Of a DNA stretch of 51,081 nt, positions 1-8,100 are shown in pieces. The translations under genes and the position numbers were made by a program. Every line of letters starts with the position of its first letter. The stretch's first letter is position 1. The notes beneath the pieces are model-generated. The model was not told the DNA's origin. It saw only the letters and a program-made list of their open reading frames with translations, and ran no database searches. The stretch is from Cyclobacteriaceae bacterium. Lineage in GTDB: Bacteria; Bacteroidota; Bacteroidia; Cytophagales; Cyclobacteriaceae. The DNA lies in NCBI GenBank assembly GCA_026989535.1, contig JALSJD010000200.1, positions 1-51,081 on the forward strand, written 5' to 3'.

Positions 1-104
1 AATGAACCCAAAACCAATCTCAAGCTTTGAAAACCCATTATTTATGCCATTTTTAGTAGTTGTTTTTTTCAAAATGTGCATTTATTAATGCGTCTACTTC
101 GTTG

Positions 105-148
105 CAAAAACATCGCTGTCCGCTAGCTAGCGGACAGCGATGTTTTTG
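105..148. repeat. 44-bp perfect palindrome
   Basis: The two 22-bp arms are exact reverse complements with no spacer; the centre reads CCGCTAGCTAGCGG. The flanks are imperfect inverted repeats too (TTTATTAATGCG near 81-92 against CGCATGAATAA near 175-185). The near flanks carry CTTCGTTG on the left and ACGCCTTG on the right, which resemble the flanks of the hairpins at 35450 and 45225. It could be a bidirectional terminator or a mobile palindromic repeat; the structured flanks favour the repeat. Confidence 0.85.
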
Positions 149-277
149 ACGCCTTGTATCCGCATCAATCTAAACGCATGAATAATTCAGGCTAAAATAA
201 CAGTATAAATAATTAGCGACAAAATGTTATACACCCGTTTGAATTCAGCAAGTGATTAATTATAAATTTACATCAAT

Positions 278-796
278 ATGTATTGGATAGGCACAATAGT
301 ACTCGTTCTAGTAATACTTTCTTTTTGGAGACACTTACACCAAAAATATGCTACTCTCAAATTCAAATATAAAATATATTCTCTACGAGATAGTTTGAGA
401 AAAATGACTATTAATGGAGAAGTTGAACCCAATTGGATGTTTGATTTTTTTGACACGTCTTTATCTAAGGCTATTAGTGAGAGTTATTATATAACACTTT
501 TTAGATTATCAACCTTAGCAACGATTCATGAAAAGGATCAAGAGTTAATGAAGTTTAGTGAAAAACTTGAAAATGAGATTTCTTTATATCCAAAAATAAA
601 GAGAATACAAGAAGAGTATATTTTAGCAGTTAAATCCTATGTGTTGGATCAACATTATGTTTCTATAAATTTTATTCTTAAACCATTAGCAGTATTAATA
701 TTGGGTACTGCTACCGCAGCATATAAGTTCAATCAATGGCTTAGAGGAATACTTGTCTATCCTGAAACCTCAGCATCAGAAAAGTTTGCATATTAA
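278..796 (+). CDS. hypothetical membrane-anchored protein
   Basis: The 172-residue product matches no family I recognise. Residues 3-17 form a hydrophobic N-terminal segment followed by basic residues, which suggests a membrane anchor or uncleaved signal. A second hydrophobic stretch lies around residues 131-147. The middle is polar and probably helical, with several Lys/Glu-rich segments. The gene stands alone: upstream is palindromic repeat DNA and downstream is a miniature transposable element. Codon use is AT-rich and lysine-heavy, somewhat unlike the arginine genes that follow, so recent acquisition is possible but not shown. The start is the first ATG of the frame. Confidence 0.6.
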   Translation: MYWIGTIVLVLVILSFWRHLHQKYATLKFKYKIYSLRDSLRKMTINGEVEPNWMFDFFDTSLSKAISESYYITLFRLSTLATIHEKDQELMKFSEKLENEISLYPKIKRIQEEYILAVKSYVLDQHYVSINFILKPLAVLILGTATAAYKFNQWLRGILVYPETSASEKFAY

Positions 797-842
797 TTTA
801 ATGTACATACAACTTGAGCTTTTTGTTTAGAATTATATAATT

Positions 843-1001
843 GAGTCCACTCCGAAAACAGACAATTTTCAAAAAAGAGTTATTTTGGAGTAGATTTTCA
901 TTTTTTGAGATTCGTTGATGCCTGGGTATCAGCGGATTGAAAAAGGTGAAAAGATGCCCAAAAGAAACTTTTTTGGTTTTAGGTGTTTTCGGAGTGGACT
1001 C
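843..1001. mobile_element. 159-bp MITE-like element, TIR family GAGTCCACTCC
   Basis: Perfect 17-bp terminal inverted repeats, GAGTCCACTCCGAAAAC at 843-859 and its reverse complement at 985-1001, enclose about 125 bp of non-coding DNA. A 6-bp direct repeat ATAATT sits immediately outside both ends (837-842 and 1002-1007), as expected for a target-site duplication. The element is too short to encode a transposase, so it is a non-autonomous miniature element. Related single ends occur at 37030-37057 and 41919-41940. The parent insertion-sequence family is not identified. Confidence 0.85.
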
Positions 1002-1069
1002 ATAATTGTGATTTCCTTTATATTTTGGTATTTAATTCAGATATTTCTTTCATTTTCAAAAACTCTCAT

Positions 1070-1077
1070 TACATTTG
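1070..1077 (+). promoter_or_regulatory. candidate -7 box TACATTTG before the arg leader ORF
   Basis: TACATTTG matches the Bacteroidota consensus TAnnTTTG exactly. Transcription would begin near 1082, about three bases before the ATG of the leader ORF at 1085. No clear TTTG-type -33 element is visible at the usual distance. Confidence 0.45.
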
Positions 1078-1084
1078 CCGCTTA

Positions 1085-1180
1085 ATGACTCTTAATTTAG
1101 TACATAACGCAACTAAAACAGCCGCTACTCCTGTAGCAGCAATAGCCCTTGGGCTAAGGTCAAACGATATCAGGCCCTAA
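1085..1180 (+). CDS. possible 31-aa leader peptide upstream of the arginine cluster
   Basis: A short ORF starts about eight bases after a consensus -7 box and ends 106 bp before the first gene of the arginine cluster. The peptide is rich in Ala, Thr, Val, Leu and Ile and ends ALGLRSNDIRP; both arginines are AGG codons (residues 25 and 30). The last third overlaps alternative pairings: TAGCCC/GGGCTA (1144-1157) is a small hairpin, while CCCTTGGGC (1146-1154) can instead pair with GCCCTAAGGG (1174-1183), which contains the stop codon. A further hairpin lies at 1198-1216. This resembles an attenuator leader, but no strong U-tract terminator is visible. The longer 65-aa frame that begins inside the miniature element is unlikely to be the real product. 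Confidence 0.4.
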   Translation: MTLNLVHNATKTAATPVAAIALGLRSNDIRP

Positions 1181-1286
1181 GGGTCGTTCTATATTTTGCG
1201 GAGCTATGTGCTCTGCCCTTTCTATCCATTTTCTTATTTATTAAAAACCCATTTTAAACGGGTTAAATCAATTTAATTTTCATTTT

Positions 1287-1928
1287 ATGAATTTTGACAT
1301 TGTTGTAGCTTCGGCTCACCATGCCATATATGCACAAGCGATTAGTGCTATGATAAGCAATGCTTCTCTTCAGCGAGGCACAGGCATTGCTTATCGTTCA
1401 CCAGATTATATCGAGCATAAAATACAAAAGGGACAAGCCATTATTGCGCTGTTAAATGATGAAATTGCCGGGTTTTGCTATATCGAAACCTGGAGCCATC
1501 ATAAATATGTAGCTAATTCGGGGCTTATTGTAGCCGACACTTATCAAAATCAAGGGCTGGCTGCAAAAATTAAAAAGAAAGCCTTTCAGCTTTCACTGGA
1601 ACTCTACCCTGAGGCAAATCTTTTTGGCATTACCACCAGCTTGCCTGTAATGAAAATAAACTCTGCTCTGGGATATAAGCCAGTCACATTTTCTGAACTA
1701 ACTGATGACGAAGCCTTTTGGAAAGGCTGCCAGGGCTGTAAAAACTATGATATTCTCACCAGAAACAATCATAAAATGTGCCTCTGCACAGGAATGTTAT
1801 ACAAACCCAATGGAGAAATAAAAATGACCCCAGAACCTAAAATGAAACGTTGGACACAGTTTAAATCATTTCTTAAGGAAAGAGCAAAACGATTAAAAAA
1901 TCTTAAAATAAAAACCTATGTCTACTAA
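1287..1928 (+). CDS. GNAT-family N-acyltransferase, first gene of the arginine cluster
   Basis: This 213-residue protein has a GNAT fold signature: beta-strand residues 77-83 followed by the acyl-CoA loop QNQGLA (87-92). In Bacteroidota such a gene heads the arginine cluster and is thought to acylate glutamate (acetyl or succinyl) in the role of ArgA; this is inferred from context. An uncommon C-terminal extension carries Cys148-x2-Cys151 and Cys165-x-Cys167, a possible metal-binding knuckle, followed by a Lys/Arg-rich tail (about 185-210). It overlaps argG by 11 bp, so the two are probably translationally coupled. A possible leader ORF precedes it. Confidence 0.75.
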   Translation: MNFDIVVASAHHAIYAQAISAMISNASLQRGTGIAYRSPDYIEHKIQKGQAIIALLNDEIAGFCYIETWSHHKYVANSGLIVADTYQNQGLAAKIKKKAFQLSLELYPEANLFGITTSLPVMKINSALGYKPVTFSELTDDEAFWKGCQGCKNYDILTRNNHKMCLCTGMLYKPNGEIKMTPEPKMKRWTQFKSFLKERAKRLKNLKIKTYVY

Positions 1929-3129
1929 AGTAATATTGGCATTTAGTGGAGGGTTAGACACCTCCTATTGCGTAAAATATTTGCAGCAGAAAAAAAACGT
2001 AGAGGTGCATGCCGTTTTAGTAAATACGGGCGGGTTTGATGAGCTTGAGCTTAATCAAGTAGAACAGAGTGCTAAAAAACTGGGCGCATCCTCTTTTAAA
2101 GTACTCGATAAAGTAGAAGCCTATTACAACAAGGTAATTCGGTTTCTAATTTATGGCAATGTGCTAAAAAACAATACTTATCCACTTTCGGTAAGTGCAG
2201 AGCGAACCGTGCAAGCGGTGGCCATAGCCCAATATGCCAACCAATTAAATGCTGATTTTATTGCCCACGGAAGCACAGGGGCTGGCAACGATCAGGTTCG
2301 GTTTGATTTGGTTTTTCAAACCCTTGCACCAAAATGTGAAATACTAACACCTATCAGAGATTTACAGCTTTCTCGAGAGGAAGAAATTACATTTCTAAAA
2401 TCGAATGGTGTAGAGGCTTCGTGGGAAAAATCCAAATACTCCATCAACAAAGGGTTGTGGGGAACCAGTGTGGGAGGGGTAGAAACACTTACCTCAAACA
2501 CTCCTTTGCCCGAAGAAGCCTGGCCCTCTCAATTAACCCAAACCGAAGGTAAACAAATTACCATCGAATTTAAGAAGGGAGAACCGGTTGGAATCAACGG
2601 GCAAAATTTGGGGGCAGTAAAAACAATTGAAACGCTGAATGCCCTTGGTGGCAGTTATGCCATAGGCCGAGACATCCACATTGGCGACACCATTATTGGC
2701 ATTAAGGGGCGGGTAGGATTTGAGGCCGCTGCTGCATTAATGATTATAAAAGCGCATCATAGTTTGGAAAAACATACGCTTAGTAAATGGCAGCTCAATT
2801 ATAAAGAACAACTGGCAAGTTGGTACGGAATGCTGTTGCACGAAGCCCAATACCTCGACCCTGTGATGCGAAACATCGAAGCGTTTTTAACCGATTCGCA
2901 AAAACAAGTTACAGGCTCGGTAAAACTTACCTTAGCTCCCTACCGATTTACAGTTGATGGCATCGAAAGCCCGAATGATTTAATGAATAATGATTTTGGG
3001 GCTTATGGCGAAATGAACAATGCCTGGAGCGGAGAAGATGTAAAAGGGTTCACCAAAATTATGGCTAATCAGCATCGATTATTTAACCATGTCCGTTCAA
3101 CTGACGGATCAATAACGAAAAAAAAATGA
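1918..3129 (+). CDS. argG: argininosuccinate synthase
   Basis: ArgG joins citrulline and aspartate with ATP to make argininosuccinate, the penultimate step of arginine synthesis, in the cytosol. The 403-residue length is normal for the family. The N-terminal ATP-binding P-loop AFSGGLDTS (residues 8-16) of the PP-loop ATPases is intact, and STGAGNDQVRFD (about 118-129) matches the conserved nucleotide/citrulline-binding segment. It overlaps the upstream acyltransferase gene by 11 bp and argC by 4 bp (ATGA), so it lies inside one transcription unit. Confidence 0.95.
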   Translation: MSTKVILAFSGGLDTSYCVKYLQQKKNVEVHAVLVNTGGFDELELNQVEQSAKKLGASSFKVLDKVEAYYNKVIRFLIYGNVLKNNTYPLSVSAERTVQAVAIAQYANQLNADFIAHGSTGAGNDQVRFDLVFQTLAPKCEILTPIRDLQLSREEEITFLKSNGVEASWEKSKYSINKGLWGTSVGGVETLTSNTPLPEEAWPSQLTQTEGKQITIEFKKGEPVGINGQNLGAVKTIETLNALGGSYAIGRDIHIGDTIIGIKGRVGFEAAAALMIIKAHHSLEKHTLSKWQLNYKEQLASWYGMLLHEAQYLDPVMRNIEAFLTDSQKQVTGSVKLTLAPYRFTVDGIESPNDLMNNDFGAYGEMNNAWSGEDVKGFTKIMANQHRLFNHVRSTDGSITKKK

Positions 3130-4100
3130 TACAAGTAGGAATAGCAGGAGGAGCCGGATATACGGCAGGCGAACTTTTACGCATACTTATCAACCACCCA
3201 AAAGTGGAGATAAAAACGATTATGAGTGCTTCGTTTGCAGGCAAAAAAGTGAGCCAGGTACACCAAGACCTTATAGGCAGTAGTTTGCAATTTTCAAAAA
3301 CCCTTGATTTTGATATAGATGTATTATTCCTCTGTATGGGGCACGGAAAATCGCTGTCTTTTTTAAAGGAAAACAAGGTGCCAGCTTCTATTAAAATTAT
3401 TGATTTAAGCCATGATTTTCGATTGAAAAACACGCAATCATTTTCAGATAGAACATTTACTTATGGCTTGCCCGAAACCAACAAATTGGCGATTGCAAAA
3501 GCTAATAATATTGCAAATCCCGGTTGTTTTGCTACGGCCATTCAAGAAGCTTTAGTGCCATTGGCTGCTAATAATTGGCTAACAAACGATGTGCATATTA
3601 ACGCTATTACCGGGGCAACAGGTGCTGGGCAACAACCCACTGAAACCACTCATTTTAGTTGGCGAAATAATAATATAAGTGTGTATAAAGCATTTACACA
3701 TCAGCATTTGGGCGAAATTGGTGAAACGTTAGTTCAACTACAACCAAATTTTAACCGTGCATTAAATTTTATACCGGTTAGGGGCAATTTTACCAGAGGT
3801 ATTTTTGCAACGCTATACACCAAAACGGATTATTCAATTAATAAATTGAAAGAGGGTTACAAAAACTATTTTAACAAACACCCTTTTGTGTTTATTTCTG
3901 ATGAGCCAATTCACCTAAAACAAGTAGTAAACACCAATAATGTTATCCTCCATTTAGAAAAAGTTGGAGATAAATTATTAATAACCTGTGTTATCGACAA
4001 CCTGATTAAAGGAGCCTCGGGTCAAGCCATTCAAAATATGAATTTGATGTTTGGGTTGGATGAAACCACAGGATTAAAACTTAAAGCATCACTCTTTTAA
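3126..4100 (+). CDS. argC: N-acyl-gamma-glutamyl-phosphate reductase
   Basis: ArgC reduces the acylated glutamyl phosphate to the semialdehyde with NADPH. The 324-residue protein opens with the Rossmann motif GIAGGAGYTAGELLR (5-19). The catalytic cysteine is Cys134 in NPGCFATA. A conserved catalytic-region His is likely in the TGATGAGQ-to-HQHLGE stretch. Its start overlaps the argG stop by 4 bp. The acyl group (acetyl or succinyl) cannot be read from this sequence; see argF'. Confidence 0.95.
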   Translation: MIQVGIAGGAGYTAGELLRILINHPKVEIKTIMSASFAGKKVSQVHQDLIGSSLQFSKTLDFDIDVLFLCMGHGKSLSFLKENKVPASIKIIDLSHDFRLKNTQSFSDRTFTYGLPETNKLAIAKANNIANPGCFATAIQEALVPLAANNWLTNDVHINAITGATGAGQQPTETTHFSWRNNNISVYKAFTHQHLGEIGETLVQLQPNFNRALNFIPVRGNFTRGIFATLYTKTDYSINKLKEGYKNYFNKHPFVFISDEPIHLKQVVNTNNVILHLEKVGDKLLITCVIDNLIKGASGQAIQNMNLMFGLDETTGLKLKASLF

Positions 4101-4136
4101 AAAAAACTCTTCGCCTTAGCGGTAAACTTTTAAACA

Positions 4137-4937
4137 ATGAAATTAACAAACAAAAACATCACCATTATAGGAGCCGGAAATCTTGGTTTGTCCATTACCA
4201 AAGGATTACTAAAATCAGGCTTGCTTCACCAGAACAAACTCACAATTACCAGACGTAAACTGGATGAGCTTGAGCCGTTTGCCGAAAAGGGCATAACCAT
4301 TACAAGCAATAATAAGGAAGCTGTGCAACATGCAGATATTGTCCTTTTTGCTGTACAACCGCAGCAGTTATCGGGTATTATAAATGAAGTTAACGAAGTT
4401 TTAACTGGCAAACTTATTATTTCAACACTTACAGGAGTTAAATTAAAAGTACTGCAAAAACATGTTGGCAGTAATAACCGAGTAGTTCGTGCTATGCCAA
4501 ACACGGCTTTGGCGGTACAGCAATCTATGACCTGCATTAGCACCAATGCTTCTAAAGAAGATACTGAATTAGTGCAATCTATTTTTTCTGTATTGGGCAA
4601 AACCATTGTAATTGAAGATGAACTAATGCAGGCCGCCACCGTATTAGGAGCCAGTGGCATTGCCTTTTGGCTACGTTTAATAAGAGCAACCACACAAGGG
4701 GGTATTCAATTAGGCTTTGATGCACCCGAAGCTCAAAAAATAGCCATTCAAACTTGTATGGGGGCTGCTTCTTTATTGCAAAATGGCAGCAATGCCCATC
4801 CCGAGTCTGAAATTGATAAAGTAACTACGCCCAAAGGGTGCACTATTTCCGGACTAAACGAGATGGAACATAAAGGAATGAGTTCCGCATTAATTCAGGG
4901 TTTGGTTACTTCTTTTAAAAAAATAAATGAACTATAA
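4137..4937 (+). CDS. proC: pyrroline-5-carboxylate reductase
   Basis: ProC makes proline from pyrroline-5-carboxylate with NAD(P)H. The 266-residue protein has the N-terminal GAGNLGLSI dinucleotide-binding loop (12-20), the conserved RAMPNT motif (about 119-124), and the C-terminal TPKGCTISGL signature of the family (about 232-241). Placing a proline gene in the arginine cluster is a recurring Bacteroidota arrangement and links the two glutamate-derived branches. It lies 36 bp after argC and is followed by a repeat element at 4948-5029. Confidence 0.93.
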   Translation: MKLTNKNITIIGAGNLGLSITKGLLKSGLLHQNKLTITRRKLDELEPFAEKGITITSNNKEAVQHADIVLFAVQPQQLSGIINEVNEVLTGKLIISTLTGVKLKVLQKHVGSNNRVVRAMPNTALAVQQSMTCISTNASKEDTELVQSIFSVLGKTIVIEDELMQAATVLGASGIAFWLRLIRATTQGGIQLGFDAPEAQKIAIQTCMGAASLLQNGSNAHPESEIDKVTTPKGCTISGLNEMEHKGMSSALIQGLVTSFKKINEL

Positions 4938-4947
4938 AAAATGAACC

Positions 4948-5029
4948 CGTCATTGCGAATCCATTTTTAGGGATGAAGAATCTCATTTTTAATTAAAGAG
5001 ACTCTTCGGGCAAAGCCCTCTGAGTGACG
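4948..5029. repeat. 82-bp palindromic repeat between proC and argD
   Basis: The element runs from CGTCATTGCGAATCC to CCCTCTGAGTGACG and contains internal stems (GGGC-aaa-GCCC near 5008-5018; GAATCTC against GAGACTC). A reverse-complement copy with an insertion occurs at 7909-8100. It lies within the presumed arg transcript. Confidence 0.8.
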
Positions 5030-5048
5030 TGCTAAATATAATAAAATT

Positions 5049-6206
5049 ATGATACCATTTGATGTTTATCCACTTCAACCAATAACCCCCATAAAAGCAC
5101 AAGGATGCTATGTGTGGGACGATAAAGGCAACCGCTACCTCGATTTATATGGCGGTCATGCAGTAATTTCAATAGGCCATTCGCAGCCAGAGTTTGTGCA
5201 AGCCATTACCCAGCAAACAGGCACTATGGGCTTTTACTCCAACTCTGTGCAAAACCCCGTTCAGGTAGCAATGGCTAAAAAACTTGGCGAGCTTTCAGGT
5301 TATGAAGACTACCAGTTATTTATGATAAATTCAGGAGCAGAGGCAGTAGAAAATGCCATTAAACTGGCTTCTTTTCAAACAGGGAAACAAAAAGTTATTT
5401 CCATAACAAAGGGGTTTCATGGCCGCACCTCTTTGGCATTGGGCGTAACCGACAACCCCAAATTAAGTGCCCCTGTAAATACCGTTCACAATACCGTTTT
5501 TATAGAAATGGAAGATGTGGATGCACTAGAAACTGCTTTAGCTAAAAATGATGTAGCCGCAGTAATAATAGAAGGCATTCAGGGAATTGCCGGAATTTAC
5601 GAACCATCCGTTTCGTTTCTTCAGTCTATTCAAACACTATGCAAAACCTACGGTGCTTTATTTATAGCCGATGAAATTCAGTCGGGTTATGGGCGAACAG
5701 GCAAATTTTTTGCCCACCAGTATGCAAATGTAAAACCAGATTTGATAACAGTAGCCAAAGGAATGGGCAATGGTTTTCCTATTGGAGGGGTATTAATAAG
5801 CCCTGAAATAAAACCGTATTACGGCATGCTGGGCACCACCTTTGGTGGCACTCATTTAGGCAGTGCCGCAGGCTTGGCGGTGCTTAATGTATTAGAATCG
5901 GAAAACCTGATAGAGAACGCAAACCAAGTGGGTGATTACTTGCTAAGTGAGCTAAATAAATTAGAAGCAGTTGAAGTACGTGGCCGTGGGTTAATGATTG
6001 GAGTTGAATTTAGTTATCCTATTAAGGAGTTGCGTAAAACTTTATTGGAAGACCATAAAATATTTACAGGAGTAGCCTCAAACCCACATGTTATACGCGT
6101 GCTTCCACCACTTTCATTAAGTATGGAGCAGGCTTTGTATTTTCTGGAATCGTTAAAATCAACCATTAAAAAAGCAAAAAAGCATGAAGCAGTTTCTATC
6201 CATTAA
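5049..6206 (+). CDS. argD: acylornithine aminotransferase (class III, PLP)
   Basis: ArgD transfers an amino group from glutamate to the N-acylglutamate semialdehyde. The 385-residue protein is a typical fold-type I, class-III aminotransferase: NSGAEAVENAIK (94-105) binds the phosphate, Asp208 in IADEIQSG contacts the pyridine nitrogen, and Lys237 in VAKGMGNGFPIGG should form the Schiff base. It overlaps the start of argF' by 23 bp, which suggests tight coupling. It is set off from proC by 111 bp that hold a repeat. Confidence 0.93.
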   Translation: MIPFDVYPLQPITPIKAQGCYVWDDKGNRYLDLYGGHAVISIGHSQPEFVQAITQQTGTMGFYSNSVQNPVQVAMAKKLGELSGYEDYQLFMINSGAEAVENAIKLASFQTGKQKVISITKGFHGRTSLALGVTDNPKLSAPVNTVHNTVFIEMEDVDALETALAKNDVAAVIIEGIQGIAGIYEPSVSFLQSIQTLCKTYGALFIADEIQSGYGRTGKFFAHQYANVKPDLITVAKGMGNGFPIGGVLISPEIKPYYGMLGTTFGGTHLGSAAGLAVLNVLESENLIENANQVGDYLLSELNKLEAVEVRGRGLMIGVEFSYPIKELRKTLLEDHKIFTGVASNPHVIRVLPPLSLSMEQALYFLESLKSTIKKAKKHEAVSIH

Positions 6207-7128
6207 CGATGTAGCAAATCCTCAAAAGTTAGTAGGGGAGGCATTAAAATTAAAAGCAAATCCCTTGGGGTACACTCAGTTAGGAAAAAACAAAACGCTG
6301 GGTTTGCTCTTTTTTAATGCAAGCCTAAGAACCCGAATGAGCACCCAACGCGCTGCTCAAAATTTGGGGATGGAAGTAATGATAATGAACATGGATAAAG
6401 AAGGGTGGCAACTGGAATTTGAAGAGAAGGTTATTATGAACGGAGCAAGTCAGGAGCATATAAAAGAGGCCGCAGCGGTGGTTTCGCAGTATTGCGAAAT
6501 TATTGGTATCAGAACCTTTTCAACGCTGGATAATCGGGAAGAGGATTATAGCGAAATGATTTTGAATGCGTTTGTGCTAAATGCTTCGGTGCCAATCATA
6601 TCGTTAGAAAGTGCCACCCTCCACCCTCTGCAAACGTTAACCGATTGGATGACCATAGAGGAATATAAGAAAAAGGATAAGCCAAAAGTGGTACTCAGTT
6701 GGGCTCCTCACTCAAAAGCATTACCACAGGCAGTAGCCAATTCGTTTGTACAATGGATACAAAAAGCACCTGTTGAGTTAGTGATAACTCACCCTAAAGA
6801 CTATGAGCTGGCACCCGAGTTTAGCAATGGGGCTACCATTGAATATGACCAAAACAAAGCCTTTGAAAATGCCGACTTTATTTATGCTAAAAATTGGTCG
6901 TCTTATACCCATTATGGCAAGGTTTTAAGCCAGGATACCTCCTGGACTATTACAGAAGAAAAGATGAGCTTAACCAATAATGCGGCCTTTATGCACTGCC
7001 TGCCGGTTCGTAGAAATATGGTGGTATCAGATGAAGTGCTTGATAATGGCAACTCGCTGGTTATCCAACAATCCGAAAACCGAATTTATGCTGCACAGGC
7101 TGTGCTTAAATCAATTTTAGAAAGATGA
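6184..7128 (+). CDS. argF': N-succinyl/N-acetyl-L-ornithine carbamoyltransferase
   Basis: This enzyme carbamoylates acylated ornithine and replaces the usual ornithine carbamoyltransferase. The 314 residues align from memory with the Bacteroides fragilis SOTCase: carbamoyl-phosphate motif SLRTR (47-51), HPLQ (about 147-150) and the FMHCLPVRRN signature near the C terminus. In published work on this family, residue 90 sets specificity: Pro in the succinyl enzyme, Glu (position 92) in the Xanthomonas acetyl enzyme. Here the position reads Gln90 in GASQEH, matching neither. It overlaps argB by 4 bp. The family is certain; the acyl group is not. Confidence 0.92.
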   Translation: MKQFLSINDVANPQKLVGEALKLKANPLGYTQLGKNKTLGLLFFNASLRTRMSTQRAAQNLGMEVMIMNMDKEGWQLEFEEKVIMNGASQEHIKEAAAVVSQYCEIIGIRTFSTLDNREEDYSEMILNAFVLNASVPIISLESATLHPLQTLTDWMTIEEYKKKDKPKVVLSWAPHSKALPQAVANSFVQWIQKAPVELVITHPKDYELAPEFSNGATIEYDQNKAFENADFIYAKNWSSYTHYGKVLSQDTSWTITEEKMSLTNNAAFMHCLPVRRNMVVSDEVLDNGNSLVIQQSENRIYAAQAVLKSILER

Positions 7129-7892
7129 AAAAGCTCGAAATATTAAAAATTGGAGGCAAAGTAATTGACGATAAAGAAAAGTTAACCTCGGTATTGGCTG
7201 CCTTTGCTGCCATTAATACGCCTAAAATACTAATCCATGGGGGCGGTTCAAAAGCCTCGAAAATGGAGCAAAAACTTGGACTAATCCCCAATATGGTAGA
7301 GGGCAGAAGAATTACAGATGAGTACTCGATAGAAGTAGTAATAATGGTATATGCGGGCTTAATTAATAAAAATATTGTGGCCGGTTTGCAAGGTGTTGGA
7401 TGCAATGCACTTGGGTTGTCTGGTGCAGATGGCAATGTGATTTTATCCGAAAAACGACCTGTTAATAAAATAGATTATGGATTTGTGGGGGATGTAACAT
7501 CAGTAAATTCTGTCTTTATTTCCTCTTTAATCGAAACTAGGATAACACCCGTTTTTTCGGCTATAACACACGATGGGAACGGACAATTGCTTAACACCAA
7601 TGCCGATACTATGGCTTCGGAAATTGCAGTAGCTATGTCGGGTATATATGAGGTACACCTGACGTTAGCATTTGAAAAAAATGGAGTACTCGATGCCAAA
7701 GGAGAGGTTTTAGCACAAATAAATGAGGCCTCTTTTAATCAACTTAAAAAAGAAGGCACTGTAAGCGATGGAATGATTCCTAAACTTAGCAATGCATTTG
7801 ATGCGCTTAAAAATGGGGTACAAGAAGTTAAACTTACATCTGCTGAAAACTTGGCAGGTCGAAATTTGCCCCATACCAAAATAGTAATATGA
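7125..7892 (+). CDS. argB: N-acylglutamate kinase
   Basis: ArgB phosphorylates the gamma-carboxylate of acylated glutamate, the second step of the pathway. The 255-residue protein belongs to the amino-acid kinase family: KIGGKVIDD near residue 7, the glycine loop HGGGSKASK (about 39-47), GRRITDEYS (about 61-69), and GADGN (about 105-109). It shows no N-terminal helix of the kind seen in arginine-inhibited hexameric enzymes, so feedback inhibition by arginine through that helix is unlikely. It overlaps the stop of argF' by 4 bp and is followed by a 192-bp composite repeat. Confidence 0.93.
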   Translation: MKKLEILKIGGKVIDDKEKLTSVLAAFAAINTPKILIHGGGSKASKMEQKLGLIPNMVEGRRITDEYSIEVVIMVYAGLINKNIVAGLQGVGCNALGLSGADGNVILSEKRPVNKIDYGFVGDVTSVNSVFISSLIETRITPVFSAITHDGNGQLLNTNADTMASEIAVAMSGIYEVHLTLAFEKNGVLDAKGEVLAQINEASFNQLKKEGTVSDGMIPKLSNAFDALKNGVQEVKLTSAENLAGRNLPHTKIVI

Positions 7893-7908
7893 GATAAGTA
7901 AAAATTAA

Positions 7909-8100
7909 CGTCACTCAGAGGGCTACAGCCCGAAGAGTCTCCTAACCTGTATAATTCATGAATAATCTATTACGCATTCCAATTGATTATCAGCACTTTA
8001 AAATATTATCAAATTTAGAAAATGGTCCAAGTAATAAACAGATTGCCTGTCTGCCGAATCAGGCAGGCTTCATCCGCCAAATGGCGAATTCGCAATAACG
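7909..8100. repeat. 192-bp composite repeat (inverted, interrupted copy of 4948-5029)
   Basis: The ends CGTCACTCAGAGGGCT (7909) and CGAATTCGCAATAACG (ending 8100) are the reverse complement of the 82-bp element at 4948-5029. Its middle is replaced by about 130 bp that begin with TAACCTGTATAATTCATGAA, the end of the miniature element found complete at 17161-17260, and close with a GCCTG/CAGGC hairpin. This is one palindromic element inserted into another. Confidence 0.8.

Noticed and set aside
837-1007. Full insertion sequence
   Set aside because: There is no room for a transposase; it is a non-autonomous element only.
983-1180. 65-aa ORF on the + strand
   Set aside because: Its first third is read from the right end of the miniature element; only the downstream 31-aa portion, which has its own promoter-like box, is plausible.
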